Shown: piece after piece, positions 48,729 to 59,000 of the stretch
Layout: every line of letters begins with the position of its first letter
How positions within the stretch are numbered: position 1 is the first letter of the stretch
From: Chitinophaga hostae
Lineage (GTDB): Bacteria; Bacteroidota; Bacteroidia; Chitinophagales; Chitinophagaceae
Length of the DNA stretch: 64,000 bases
Direction: 5' to 3'
Assembly: GCF_018224885.1 (NCBI RefSeq)
Contig: NZ_JAGTXB010000020.1
Span: 62,001-126,000, forward strand
Notes under the pieces: generated by a model
The model's input: only the letters and a program-made list of their open reading frames with translations
Told to the model about the DNA's origin: nothing
The model's database searches: none
Made by a program: the position numbers and the translations under genes

Positions 48729-51365
48729 TTACAAATCATAGAACTGCTTCGTTCGGTTTATCCGTAAATCCCGCAGTAGACCCGCTTTGGCGTTGATAGT
48801 GAAGCTGAATTGCCGGAAGGTGCCAAACGGGATGAGGTTAATGGACAATGTGAAATCGTGCAGGTCGCGGGAGATGTACATATTCGTATAGGCGATCTGC
48901 ATATTGGTAAAATCAAAGCCACTGTTTAATCCTATCTTCCATTTCGGCGTGAGACTAAAATCACCATTGAAGCTAACGTATTGGGTGATACGCTTTACTA
49001 CGCCACCGGAGTCTGGTATAATGGTATTGGTATAAGATAAGCTATAAGAGAGATCGATACGCCAGGGGATATCAAAATCCACATATTCACCCGGATTGTT
49101 CCGTACCATAGCCAGCTGCCGCTGTTGCGCAGCAAAGGCAGCATCTCCGTTCTGGATATTGCTTATAGAGTCTATCTGTTTTTCTTTGGATTGACTCTTT
49201 TTATCTTTCGACTGGAATGAAGTACTCATAGAGATGCTGGCATTGGTTAAACGCCCCAGGCTGATTTTTCCCTGTTGCCATACATATTTGTCGATCCGGC
49301 GGCCGCGGTTATCGGTTTGATAAGGATCAATATTCCCACTGGCTGAGATGTTGAGTTTATCGAAAAGATTGGTGCGGGCGTAAACACTGAAAGTGGATAG
49401 CTTAAACGAATCTGCTACCAGGTTGTAACTGCCGTTGATACCAAAACCATCCAGCAGTTTAATTTTTCGTTCATGATTGCCGCTGGTATCTTTTTTTGAA
49501 TAAACTTTCATTTCCAGGTTATTATCCAGGCCGAAGTTCAACCCGCCGAATGACCCGGGAGAAGGTACACCGATAATGGCGCCATCATATACGGATACCA
49601 TGGACTTATCGCCCTCCTTGTTATATTGTAACTCCTTATAGAGGTTGGGATTCAGATCCGGCCGGTAACTGGCGCTCAGTGTGGGACGCATCACATGACG
49701 GATGGCCTTTACCTTTGAATGTTTATTAAAGGTATACATGCCATACATAGCGGTGGACAATGACAGGCTGGCGCTCACATCACGGGCAGTGAAGAAGCCT
49801 GCCTGGTAAGAGGTATCGATGGCGCCCTTGGTACCCAGCCCTGGATTATCTTTAGCAGGGTCCCATTTACGGATGAACTTTTTGGTATACCAGTATTCTG
49901 TATAGTTAATACCCGGTGACAGCGTAAATGTTTTAAATACCGGGATGGAGAAGGAGACCGGGATATTGTGCTGCATGCCTGTTTGCATAGCATCAAACAT
50001 GGCCTGTTTACCAAACAGGGAATCTTTAAAATTTGCCTGGTTGCGTAAAACGGTATTATAAGAGATCCCAATTTTTTCGTACCATTTTGGCGTGCCTGTC
50101 ATTTCCTTTGGCTGGAAAGGATAGATGGTATTTACCGTAAAGGTTCCGTCGGGGAAGGAAACAGATACATCGCGGGTGCTAAGGTTCTGCGAGTGGTTCA
50201 GGCCCAAGGTGAGGTTATAAGGTTTGCCGATCCAGGTTTTGGAAAAGGTGATAGACGATCCGATGTTATTATTTACGCGTGTGTTATAGTCGTATACGTT
50301 ATACCTGTTATAAGAAGAGGTACCAAAGTTTACCGCTGCTCCAAAGTTTACACCTGGCCGGGCTTTGCTGTCCATGCTATGATTCCAGGTTACCCGGAAA
50401 TCTTTCGACGTACTGAATTCTGATTTCACTGCCGGATCGCCAAAGCGGGTATTGGCAAAGCTGAGGTTTAATCCTCCGTTATATTTATACCGCTTCCGGT
50501 AGGTAGGACTGGCCGTGAGACTCCAGCTGCCATAGGAGTATACATCGCCCCGCATGGTAAGGTCAAAGTGTTCGCCAAGACCGAGGTAGTAGCCACCGTT
50601 TTCCAGTCCTATTCCTTTTTGCTGGTTGGTTACATACTGTGGTGGTAATATACCGGAGCGCTGTCCCTGTGTGATAGGGAAAATGGCGAAGGGTATAAAC
50701 AGCGGGGTAGGAATACCTTCAATTTCGAGGTTGGCCGGCCCGGAAATAACCAGCTTATCCGGTATCACTTTTATTTTGCGGGCGCGGAACTGGAAATGCG
50801 GTGTATCCAGGTCACAGGTAGTAAAGGTATTTTTAAAACCAAAAATGGTGTTGTCGGCCATTCGTTTTGACTGTTGGCTGCCGATGTAACCTTCTCCGTA
50901 TTGTGAGCGGGTATGATATATTTTGGCTTTGTGGGTATTGATGTTTACCTGCATGGTATCCGATTGGAAGCTTTGATCATGATCGGTCATTTCCACGTGG
51001 CCATAGGATTTTCCGGCAGTATCTACCCATTTGGTGGCTTCCATGATGCCGGTTTGCTGGTTTATTTTGATACGTTCCGCTTTAATGCTGGTCTCTTTAT
51101 ACTTGGTGTCGGCGCTGCCGTACATAAAGATTTGTTTTTGCGGAACCTGCATCACAATAGAGTCCTTTGCCTTGTAATGAATGGGAGCATCCATACTATC
51201 CCTGGATACGGGAACGGCTATAGGAACGGTATCCGCCGGCAGGGTGTCTGCAGGGAGACTATCCACCATGTCAGTCGTTTTAAAAAGGGCATTATGCGGC
51301 CTGTCTGCTGCGATTAAAATAAAAGCAATCAGAAACCCTGAAAGAAGCTGGCAAATGAATTTCAT
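48729..51365 (-). CDS. lptD: LPS-assembly outer-membrane protein LptD (Bacteroidota type)
   Basis: 878 residues. A signal sequence (LLSGFLIAFILIAADRP) is followed by an OstA-like jellyroll (YKETSIKAERIKINQQTGIM, DTAGKSYGHVEMTDHDQSFQ, SDTMQVNINTHKAKIYHTRS). The large C-terminal beta barrel includes GILPPQYVTNQQKGIGLENGG and many aromatic-rich strands. The protein ends in KQFYDL. It inserts LPS into the outer membrane. No lptE or lptB is in the window. It is divergent from the HxlR regulator, with 88 bp between starts. Confidence 0.88.
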   Translation of the reverse strand: MKFICQLLSGFLIAFILIAADRPHNALFKTTDMVDSLPADTLPADTVPIAVPVSRDSMDAPIHYKAKDSIVMQVPQKQIFMYGSADTKYKETSIKAERIKINQQTGIMEATKWVDTAGKSYGHVEMTDHDQSFQSDTMQVNINTHKAKIYHTRSQYGEGYIGSQQSKRMADNTIFGFKNTFTTCDLDTPHFQFRARKIKVIPDKLVISGPANLEIEGIPTPLFIPFAIFPITQGQRSGILPPQYVTNQQKGIGLENGGYYLGLGEHFDLTMRGDVYSYGSWSLTASPTYRKRYKYNGGLNLSFANTRFGDPAVKSEFSTSKDFRVTWNHSMDSKARPGVNFGAAVNFGTSSYNRYNVYDYNTRVNNNIGSSITFSKTWIGKPYNLTLGLNHSQNLSTRDVSVSFPDGTFTVNTIYPFQPKEMTGTPKWYEKIGISYNTVLRNQANFKDSLFGKQAMFDAMQTGMQHNIPVSFSIPVFKTFTLSPGINYTEYWYTKKFIRKWDPAKDNPGLGTKGAIDTSYQAGFFTARDVSASLSLSTAMYGMYTFNKHSKVKAIRHVMRPTLSASYRPDLNPNLYKELQYNKEGDKSMVSVYDGAIIGVPSPGSFGGLNFGLDNNLEMKVYSKKDTSGNHERKIKLLDGFGINGSYNLVADSFKLSTFSVYARTNLFDKLNISASGNIDPYQTDNRGRRIDKYVWQQGKISLGRLTNASISMSTSFQSKDKKSQSKEKQIDSISNIQNGDAAFAAQQRQLAMVRNNPGEYVDFDIPWRIDLSYSLSYTNTIIPDSGGVVKRITQYVSFNGDFSLTPKWKIGLNSGFDFTNMQIAYTNMYISRDLHDFTLSINLIPFGTFRQFSFTINAKAGLLRDLRINRTKQFYDL

Positions 51366-51412
51366 GTATTATCGAATCGGCGTCGAATCCGCGAAAATAA
51401 TACCGGAATATG

Positions 51413-51420
51413 TATGTTTG
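51413..51420 (+). promoter_or_regulatory. -7 box and possible operator of the HxlR gene
   Basis: TATGTTTG matches TAnnTTTG, 33 nt before the ATG at 51454. Just after it, 51423-51440 reads TTGTGTAAACAGTTACAA, an imperfect palindrome that could be the HxlR autoregulatory site. Confidence 0.45.
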
Positions 51421-51453
51421 TCTTGTGTAAACAGTTACAAAAAGGATACTGCT

Positions 51454-51807
51454 ATGGATCACCTGGATGAAAAAGCATGTAAATCCGCTGGTATGGCGGT
51501 AAGAGATACCTTGGATACAATTAATGGAAAATGGAAACTGCTGATACTTTTAACATTATTTAAAGGAGGTAAGCGTCGTTTCAGGGAGTTGTCGAAAGAA
51601 ATTAACATTTCACCGCGGGTACTTTCGAGGGAGTTGCAGGAGCTGGAAATGAATAAGCTGGTGAGCCGCACGGTGTCTGATACGAGGCCGGTCACGATCG
51701 AATATAACATTACACCATATTGCCAAACATTGGGGCCTGTGCTCAGGGCCATGAAGGAATGGGGGGAGCAGCACCGGGTGGAGATATTGGGGAAGAAATC
51801 AGTATAA
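51454..51807 (+). CDS. HxlR family transcriptional regulator
   Basis: 117 residues from the ATG at 51454. The open frame starts at 51181 inside lptD on the other strand, so it is much too early. The winged helix is clear: VRDTLDTINGKWKLLILLTL then RFRELSKEINISPRVLSREL, followed by ELEMNKLVSRTVSDTRPVTI and EYNITPYCQTLGPVL. HxlR proteins respond to aldehydes, quinones or redox signals, often through a cysteine; the only cysteines here are near the N-terminus (KACKSA) and in YCQTL. No adjacent target enzyme is present, so the regulon is unknown. Confidence 0.92.
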   Translation: MDHLDEKACKSAGMAVRDTLDTINGKWKLLILLTLFKGGKRRFRELSKEINISPRVLSRELQELEMNKLVSRTVSDTRPVTIEYNITPYCQTLGPVLRAMKEWGEQHRVEILGKKSV

Positions 51808-51820
51808 CAGGAAGCATCTT

Positions 51821-51874
51821 AAAAAGCAACAAGGGATGGTAACAGATCGTGTTGCCATCCCTTGTTGCTTTATT
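51821..51874. terminator. bidirectional intrinsic terminator
   Basis: Arms 51823-51844 and 51850-51871 pair over 22 bp with one G-U. An A tract precedes and a T tract follows, as in a two-way terminator. It lies between the convergent HxlR gene and the 51883 gene and is unrelated in sequence to the GATT palindromes. Confidence 0.75.
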
Positions 51875-51882
51875 TATCTTCC

Positions 51883-52284
51883 TTAATAAAATAATGCGTT
51901 CAGGAAATTTTTGTCATCATCCGGCGCCGGCTTGGAGGCGAGGAATGTATTCATTTGCGCGGTACTGAGCACGGCGCTGAGATTTGTTTTAAAGGTATTG
52001 AAGAGCGCCGGTTGCTGCTGCTGGTAGGCAGCCGGATTGTTCCGGGTAGCCAGACCGAGGGTCCTTTTTGCATCCAGGTAGTCTGCTATTATTTTGTTGA
52101 CCTGCGGTTTCTGTGCGTCTGTAACCGGTATTTTTTTCAGGAATATCCTGGTGTAGTCGGCATGCGCCAGCGTGTTTTTCAGGCCAGCCTTCGCCTGCTC
52201 AGTTTTACCGGGGGTATTTTGCTGTGCATAAACACTATATGCTCCCAATAGGCTCATAGCGGCGATTAGAAATATCTTTTTCAT
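51883..52284 (-). CDS. small exported helical protein, unknown
   Basis: 133 residues. A clear signal peptide (IFLIAAMSLLGAYSVYAQ) is followed by a mature part of about 113 residues that is mostly helical (KTEQAKAGLKNTLAHADYTR, PQVNKIIADYLDAKRTLGLA) and Gln/Ala-rich in the middle. The spacing resembles small periplasmic helical proteins such as Spy/CpxP-type, but no LTxxQ motif is seen, so no family is assigned. It lies 24 bp downstream of the DUF4302 gene on the same strand and probably belongs to the second SusC/SusD locus. Confidence 0.7.
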   Translation of the reverse strand: MKKIFLIAAMSLLGAYSVYAQQNTPGKTEQAKAGLKNTLAHADYTRIFLKKIPVTDAQKPQVNKIIADYLDAKRTLGLATRNNPAAYQQQQPALFNTFKTNLSAVLSTAQMNTFLASKPAPDDDKNFLNALFY

Positions 52285-52308
52285 CTGTTGTTAATTTAAA
52301 GTGATTAA

Positions 52309-53700
52309 TTATGGGTGTGCCCATGTCATCCATCCCAATGCATCGCCGGCAGTGACCATGTCATAGGAAGTGCCATTTTCTTTACGCACAATATAAAAAC
52401 CCTGTGAGCTGCTGCCGTAGGGCGGCGCTACTTTCCCGGTGTCAAAGATGGTGTTGGTAGCCAGCAGTCCTGGCGGATTTACCACTCCATCGCCGCCGTC
52501 GAGCATCACAAACACGAGGCGTCCGCTCGCCACGCGGGTAAAAGCTACTCCACCTGAAAACAAATAGGGATAGCCGGTGTCGGTCAGGCCGGTAAAGAAA
52601 GGTGATAAAACATCAAAGAACCGTCCGCCACCACCATTTACCAAACCCGGGTAAAAAACAAATGCGAGGTAGTTACCGCCGGGGTAGGTGAGTTTGAGAA
52701 TATTGTAGGCATCGTCTACACCATTTACGTGAAAACCGGGACCAGCCAGCCAGGGGTTGTCGAATCCTTCGTTGTAGAATGCCAGCGCAATACCGGGTTC
52801 CGGTGCAATCGGCGACAGCGCAGGTGCAATGTTAGCTGCAGCCGTACCGTTGATTTTGGCGCTGATAGTTCCGCCGTTCCATACAAGATCATCAAGACTG
52901 CTGATCGATTGTCCGGCGATGGTAACAGGGGTTTCGAACCGTATACTGCGTGCCGTAAACTGGCAGGCCACATTCACCAACTGCCGGTTGCTGGGAGATT
53001 TGATATTCACGGAGCGTCCGCCAATACCGGGTGTCATTTCAAAAGCTTCCGCACCACCGGTTACCCGTTTAAAATAGGTGAGTATTTTATTAAAGGTGTT
53101 ATAGGCGCCGAAGCCGGTAGTGGTAAAAATGGTTTGTTCTTCCTGCGTTGCTTTTACCAGTATCGCCTTGGCATTGTTCAGGTTGCCGCTCAGGTGAATG
53201 GTATCTCCCAGTTCCGCAGCGGAAATGTTATCCGCAAACGCGAATTCGAAATCTGTTCCCCATCCGAAGCCGCCTCCCAGCGGACTGTTGGACACGGAAG
53301 GATCCGGATCGCAGGGCAGGTGAACATAACTATAGGTATCAAATACCAGCGTTGGACGTTGCGTGGCTTTGATAGAATAGGAAGACGTGTTAAAGGTAGT
53401 GGATGTTGGCGGGCTGAAGTCTGAAATCATCGATACTTTAAAGTTTTTGTCAAACTTCATATAGTAGGAAAATACCGCTCTGGGAGCCGTTACGCTCACG
53501 CCTCCGTTCATGGCCGATCCGGCGGTAGTTTCTGTCAGTATCCATCCATAAGGGGCATCCGCCAGTTTATTCTGATAGGTGGCCAGCGCTTCAGATAGCC
53601 GCTGGTCGGTGGATTTGCCATCTATATTCAGATCCGATTTCCGGTCGCACCCTGCTAACACCGCAGAGATGCAAAGGAGATATATCAATATTTTTTTCAT
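52309..53700 (-). CDS. DUF4302 surface lipoprotein
   Basis: 463 residues. The lipoprotein signal LIYLLCISAVLAGC lipidates Cys17. The mature part begins with QRLSEALATYQNKLADAPYGWILTE (part), followed by VFSYYMKFDKNFKVSMISDF, matching DUF4302 proteins encoded beside SusC/SusD genes. These are thought to be surface-exposed accessory ligand-binding lipoproteins, like SusE/F. It lies 23 bp downstream of the metallopeptidase gene in the same operon. Its ligand is not known. Confidence 0.8.
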   Translation of the reverse strand: MKKILIYLLCISAVLAGCDRKSDLNIDGKSTDQRLSEALATYQNKLADAPYGWILTETTAGSAMNGGVSVTAPRAVFSYYMKFDKNFKVSMISDFSPPTSTTFNTSSYSIKATQRPTLVFDTYSYVHLPCDPDPSVSNSPLGGGFGWGTDFEFAFADNISAAELGDTIHLSGNLNNAKAILVKATQEEQTIFTTTGFGAYNTFNKILTYFKRVTGGAEAFEMTPGIGGRSVNIKSPSNRQLVNVACQFTARSIRFETPVTIAGQSISSLDDLVWNGGTISAKINGTAAANIAPALSPIAPEPGIALAFYNEGFDNPWLAGPGFHVNGVDDAYNILKLTYPGGNYLAFVFYPGLVNGGGGRFFDVLSPFFTGLTDTGYPYLFSGGVAFTRVASGRLVFVMLDGGDGVVNPPGLLATNTIFDTGKVAPPYGSSSQGFYIVRKENGTSYDMVTAGDALGWMTWAHP

Positions 53701-53723
53701 AAAAGCTAATTCAGGTGATACAA

Positions 53724-54620
53724 TTATTGAAAATACCCGGTCAGTTCAAGGCGGCATTTACGTTGCAATGCGTAGAAATCGATCTTCCATGCGCTGGCAA
53801 AATAATCCACTACGGCGGCTTCTTTTGCTCTTAACAGGTTATAGGATTCAGAGCCCGGTCCGCCGGTTTGCTCAGCCATGATCTTTTCATAGTCGTCGTA
53901 ACCAGATAGTCCGTTCCTTCCGCCTATCAGCATGGTGGCGATCATTTCCACAAAATCCTCGCTAGGGTCGGATTCTGCATAGGCGGAAATAAATCCTTCC
54001 ATCCTGGCATCCTGGTCAGTTACATTGAACCAGTTGCCGGTATAGGCCGGTGTAATGCTTCTGAAAGTAACCGGGTACATGATGTTCTGGTGCAGGATGT
54101 GACCAAATTCATGGTGCATGGTGTGCCCCATATCTTTTAAAATGGCGGAGTCTTTTGCCTGTCTCGTGAATTTATTGATTTCATACAACAACATGGCTGT
54201 ACCTCCTTCGGCCTGACCGAGAATAATGGTACCATTGCTTTCATATTGCGCGGTTCCGGCGAGTTTTAATGTTTTAGGGAGATATTTTCTCAGGAAAGCG
54301 GTACTGCCGGTTTGGTCGTTGTACGGCTTAAAAGTTACCGCAATAAGCGCCTCCAGTGCAGGTTTTACCTGCGCCTCCAATGGAGGCACAATGTCATATG
54401 GAAAATCCAGCATCCCCGGCTGCCACTTATAATACACTGCAATATTGTAAGGAACGGTGAGGTTGTCGTGGATAAAAACATCCGTGGGCGTGGTGCCGGT
54501 GGAATCGCCTCCCAGTCCTACCGGGGGCGTTGTTATATTCAACTTTTCATCTTTGCAGGCGCTCCATCCTCCGGCCAGCAGCAGGATCAGGAGGGCTTTG
54601 GAAAATATAGTCAGTTTCAT
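53724..54620 (-). CDS. putative zinc-binding metallopeptidase lipoprotein
   Basis: 298 residues from the ATG at 54620; an upstream ATG at 54644 adds eight residues before the signal. The lipoprotein signal is TIFSKALLILLLAGGWSAC. The zinc site is HHEFGHILHQ, which fits HExxH in its HEFGH form, with further metal ligands likely in the following AESDPSEDFVEMIA segment (Glu). This resembles the Bacteroidota family annotated as putative zinc-binding metallopeptidase and commonly found next to SusC/SusD. It may process a peptide substrate or a peptide-bound ligand on the cell surface. It is 31 bp from the SusD gene. Confidence 0.8.
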   Translation of the reverse strand: MKLTIFSKALLILLLAGGWSACKDEKLNITTPPVGLGGDSTGTTPTDVFIHDNLTVPYNIAVYYKWQPGMLDFPYDIVPPLEAQVKPALEALIAVTFKPYNDQTGSTAFLRKYLPKTLKLAGTAQYESNGTIILGQAEGGTAMLLYEINKFTRQAKDSAILKDMGHTMHHEFGHILHQNIMYPVTFRSITPAYTGNWFNVTDQDARMEGFISAYAESDPSEDFVEMIATMLIGGRNGLSGYDDYEKIMAEQTGGPGSESYNLLRAKEAAVVDYFASAWKIDFYALQRKCRLELTGYFQ

Positions 54621-54651
54621 GGTTGCATGTTTAAAGGTGTACATCCGTTGT

Positions 54652-56079
54652 TTATCTTGGGTTCAGGGCCATTCCTTCGTTTACTACTTCCGGCGGCAGT
54701 TGCAGCAATCTTCTTTTATCGCCTGGCGCCAGGATGGTGTTGAAGTCGGGAGAACCGGTATGTCTAACGGGTATGTCTAAACGTAATATATCCAGCCATC
54801 TTAACCCTTCCTGCATGTAGGTAATCCTTTTCAGGTCCAGTACCGCTTCTATCATTGCGTCGTCCTGCGGCAGCGGATCATAGAAGGCCATTATTTTGGG
54901 AATGGTCACATTATGTGCGGAGGGACTGTACCGGGTAATGTTTTTGCTGATCCAGATATTGAGATCGCTGAGGGTAGCGTTGTAATTTTTCAGGTGTACA
55001 TTGGCTTCGGCCCTGTTCATCAGTACCTCTTCCATGCTGAGCAACGGCATCACTCTTTTGGAAAATTTCGGGAAATTGAAATATTGCGGACCGCTGCCAT
55101 AAATAGTGATGGCATAGTTGCCATCAGTTACATTAGGATAGCTGAACAGCGCTGCATTGATGTTGGTACCTATACCATAACGGAACCCGTAGTAGTTATC
55201 CGGGTATTTGCTGCCCGGTATTTCCGTTAGCAGGATATTCGCCGGGGTAGAGGAACTGGTATACAGCAGTTTCATATCTACCGGCTGCAGGGTGCTGTAA
55301 ATTTTTACCTGGTCGCGGATCAGTGAAGCGGGGCTGGCGCTGCCGAAAACCGCGGTAGCATGTGTTACCACTTTTGCATAATCCCGTTTGAACAAATAGA
55401 ACCTGGCAGCGAAAGCGTGTGCCGCTTGTTCCGTGAAATGGAACTTGGGTGCATCGCCATAGGCTTTATCTTTTATCAGTGGAAGGCCGGTAGTAAGATC
55501 ATTTTCTATCTGTTGATATACGCTGGCTACATTCCCCCTGTCGTATTTATTAAATACGGTGGTACTCACTTTGGTGATATAGGGGATGCCGGGATCGTTG
55601 GCGGCGGTAGCCGGATTGTATGCTTTGGAAAACAGGGTTACCAGCATGAAATGTGCATAGGCTCTGCAAAGCAGCGCTTCGCCCTTTTGAGCGGAAAAAT
55701 TCGCCGCATCGGGACCATTGCAATACTGGAGGGCCAGGTTGGCAGCCGCAATAGCGGCATAGCAGGAGTCCCAGTAAGCTACGGGCGAATCGGCCATAAT
55801 ATCCTGTACATCCTGGTATTTAAAAGACTGGGTATTGATCAGGAATAATTGGGGATCTATCCCCTGTCCGCCGTTGCCTTTGTCTTCCACATTATCGCTC
55901 AGCGCTTCGCAGAACAGCATGTAGCTGCCGTGCGGATAGGCGGTGGTGAGTAACTGGCTTACCTGCTCCGGTGTGGTGATCACGGTTCTGTTGTCGGGAA
56001 GCGTTTCCAGGAACTTCTTGCAACCTGCCATAGACAGGATGCCGACTAACAAGCCTATATTTATCAGTAGTTTTTTCAT
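54652..56079 (-). CDS. SusD/RagB family lipoprotein of the second locus
   Basis: 475 residues. The lipoprotein signal LINIGLLVGILSMAGC gives Cys20, followed by KKFLETLPDNRTVITTPEQV, a RagB/SusD opening. TPR-like helices (GEALLCRAYAHFMLVTLFSK), VLMNRAEANVHLKNYNATL and LDLKRITYMQEGLRWLDILR with LDIPVRH are the C-terminal SusD landmarks. The gene follows susC by 17 bp. It should bind the substrate on the surface. With a metallopeptidase and DUF4302 protein downstream, a peptide or metallo-peptide ligand is more likely than a plain glycan, but this is inference. Confidence 0.92.
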   Translation of the reverse strand: MKKLLINIGLLVGILSMAGCKKFLETLPDNRTVITTPEQVSQLLTTAYPHGSYMLFCEALSDNVEDKGNGGQGIDPQLFLINTQSFKYQDVQDIMADSPVAYWDSCYAAIAAANLALQYCNGPDAANFSAQKGEALLCRAYAHFMLVTLFSKAYNPATAANDPGIPYITKVSTTVFNKYDRGNVASVYQQIENDLTTGLPLIKDKAYGDAPKFHFTEQAAHAFAARFYLFKRDYAKVVTHATAVFGSASPASLIRDQVKIYSTLQPVDMKLLYTSSSTPANILLTEIPGSKYPDNYYGFRYGIGTNINAALFSYPNVTDGNYAITIYGSGPQYFNFPKFSKRVMPLLSMEEVLMNRAEANVHLKNYNATLSDLNIWISKNITRYSPSAHNVTIPKIMAFYDPLPQDDAMIEAVLDLKRITYMQEGLRWLDILRLDIPVRHTGSPDFNTILAPGDKRRLLQLPPEVVNEGMALNPR

Positions 56080-56096
56080 AAATAATACTTTTTGAA

Positions 56097-59000
56097 TTAA
56101 AGGCTTACTCTCAGGGAAAAAGTGATTTGCTTATTTACGGGGAGTGCCACACCGCCGGTGTTATAAAACTCCGGATCCTGACCGTGCAGGCGTTCGTCCG
56201 CATAAATGAGCCATAAGTTGTTTCCTGTTGCGGTCAGAGAGCCGCCCTTTAACCCGATACGGTTTAACAATGGTACGGGTAACTGATACGTCAGTGTTAC
56301 TGATTTCAATCTTACAAAACCACCATCTGCTACGCGGTCGTGCGAGAAATTGTAGTTGTTGTATGGATAGGCAGTCTGACTGTTCAGATCTACCTGTGTG
56401 TAAATATCAGCAACGGATGGGATGTTCGTCTTTTTATCATCTCCCGGTAAACTCCATCTGCCTTTAAATTCATTTGGCAGCGCATTGAAGTCAGAGTAGT
56501 TGGTGGTATATACAGGCGTCAGCCGTATTTTGTTACCTGCCTGGTAGGTTACCAGCGCCGACAGTGAAAAGTCTTTGTAACGGAAGGTATTGTTCCAGCC
56601 GCCGGTGATGGTAGGATCGGAAGGACCTTCATACCTGAGGTACTGTACATTATGGCTTTGCAGGTTTACGCCGGGGCTGATGGTACCGGTGTCATTTATA
56701 AACTGTGCCACACCGTTGGCGGGGTTCAGCCCTGCGTTCTGCAGGGAGAACAGGCCTCTTACGGGGTAGCCTTGTTGTGCGCCGCCGCCTTCGCCTACCA
56801 GGTCCATAATTACCGGGTTGTTTTGGGCATTGGTGATGAGGGTTTTATTAAAGCTGAAGATAAGGGCAGTGTTTAACCCTATATTTTTATGGGCGATGAT
56901 TTTGCCTGTTACCTGAATATCCATACCATGCGATTTCATGTCGGCATAGTTGGCAAACTGGTTTACCTGTCCGCTGGTACCGGAAGTTCTTACCAGGCCG
57001 ATGAGGTCAAAGCTTCTTCTCCGGTAATAGTCGAAGGTAAGGCCCAGTCTTTCTTTGAATAACCCGATATCAGTACCGAGGTTTAGTTCATATTTTTTCT
57101 CCCAGGTCAGCTCCGAGTTTTCCAGCGATGCCAGGAGTATGGCTGTTTGCTGATCGGTGAGGAAAGGCCGGCTGGTAATAAACGACCGCAGTATGGCGGT
57201 GGTATTGGTAGCAGAACCAGTGTTTGCATTGAGCCCGTAGCTGGCTTTTAGCAACAGGTGGCTAACAGCGCCGGCATTTTGCATAAAGTTTTCCTGGTCT
57301 ACGTTCCAGTTACCGGCTACTGTCCAGGTAGGCAGCCAGCGGGCGGTGGGAGAGCTGCCGAGCCTGTTGGATCCATCTTCCCTGATGGTAGCGCTCAGGG
57401 TATATTTGCTATTGTAAGTATACGCTGCATTGGCGTAGAATGCTGCGAAGCGGTCGTATTCGTTGCCCATGCCATAGTATGCCTTATTTTCTTCCGACAT
57501 CTTTTTCAGGAACAGGTAATCAACAAAGGGTGTTCCTCCAGTATTGTATTGATAACCCACGCCGGTGTTATAGGAATTGGTTCTGTTGGCGAACTTTACT
57601 TCCTGCCCGATTAATGCGGCTATCTGGTGTTTATCGTCGTTAAACGACTGGTTATAATTGATCTGGTTACGGAAGGTATAGTTTTTCAGTTCTACGTCTG
57701 AGCGTTTATAGAAACCGCCATAGGGCAGTACTACCACAGCCTGGTCGTTAGGGAAGGCGGGGTCTTTGTACAGGAATTTATTCCGGTCGTTTACAATGCT
57801 GTTGGGGTTGGCCCGGTACGCATTGGCTTCGTTGGAGGTTTCATATACTTTGTGCTCAATGGTTGTTTTGGCATAACGTATAGCGCCTGTAAATTCGTAG
57901 CTGAAATGGTTCCTGAATTTGTAACTCAGGTTACCCTGCAGTTTTAAATCGATCAGGCCAAGATCAGTATAGTTGCTTTTTGTTTCTTGGAGGATATTAA
58001 AGGGTGCAAAGTTGCGGGTAAAATATTCCAGGTTGCCTTGCTCGTCATACGCCGTTAAAGCCCTGCTGGTGCTGAGTGCGTAGGTAAAAGGATTGATATC
58101 GAAATCCCTGGAGTAGGTCCCCTGCACGGCGTCCGTTATCCTGTCTTCCGTACCCGGTGCTCTTTGCTGGCGCACGTTTCCGTTTACGAGGAAACCATAG
58201 CTCAGTTTTTCGTTCGGCGTATAGTTAGCCCGCAGGTTGGCGGTGTATCTTTTTACGTTATCTGCAATCGTCCAACCCTGGTCATTGAAGAAACTGGTCG
58301 ACAAATAGAACTGTGATTTGTCGGTACCGGTAGAAATGCTCAATGAATGTTCCTGGGTGAGGGAGTTGCGGAACAGGAGGTCGAACCAGTCGGTATTGGC
58401 GTTGGCATATTTCATGAGCCATTGCTGTCTGCCTTCCCGGGTATTGAGTACGCTGAATTTATTGGCGTCGTCAGGATATTGCAGCAGCTGTCCCAGTTTT
58501 CCGTAGATACCGGAAGTGGGTTCGTTGATCAGTTCTGCATACGGCAGTAACTGTTTGCGTTCCAGTTCGGCGTATACCGACATCTGGTCGGCGGAGTTCA
58601 TGATATCATAGTTCCTGTAGGATGGTTTCAGCTGCACCCCAAAGTTACCGGTATAGGACACCATCGGTTTTCCTATTTTACCTTTTTTGGTAGTGATTAC
58701 GATCACGCCGTTCATGGCTCTTGCGCCGTATAACGCAGCAGCGGCGGCATCTTTCAGGATGTCGAAGGTTTCAATATCGTTCATGTTCAACCCGGCCACA
58801 GCTGATCCCAGGAGGGTATTTACGTTACCGCTGGTCAGTTGTTCATTGGATACGTTGACGATATCTTCCAGTACCACACCATCTACCACCCACAGTGGTT
58901 TATTTTCACCGGAGATGGAGGTAGCGCCACGGATACGTATCTTAGGGGAGGATCCAAAGGTGCCGGAAACGTTTTGTACGCTTACGCCGGCAGCGCGTCC

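Noticed and set aside
51181..51453. N-terminal extension of the HxlR regulator
   Set aside because: It lies inside the lptD gene on the other strand and upstream of the -7 box; the family begins at 51454.
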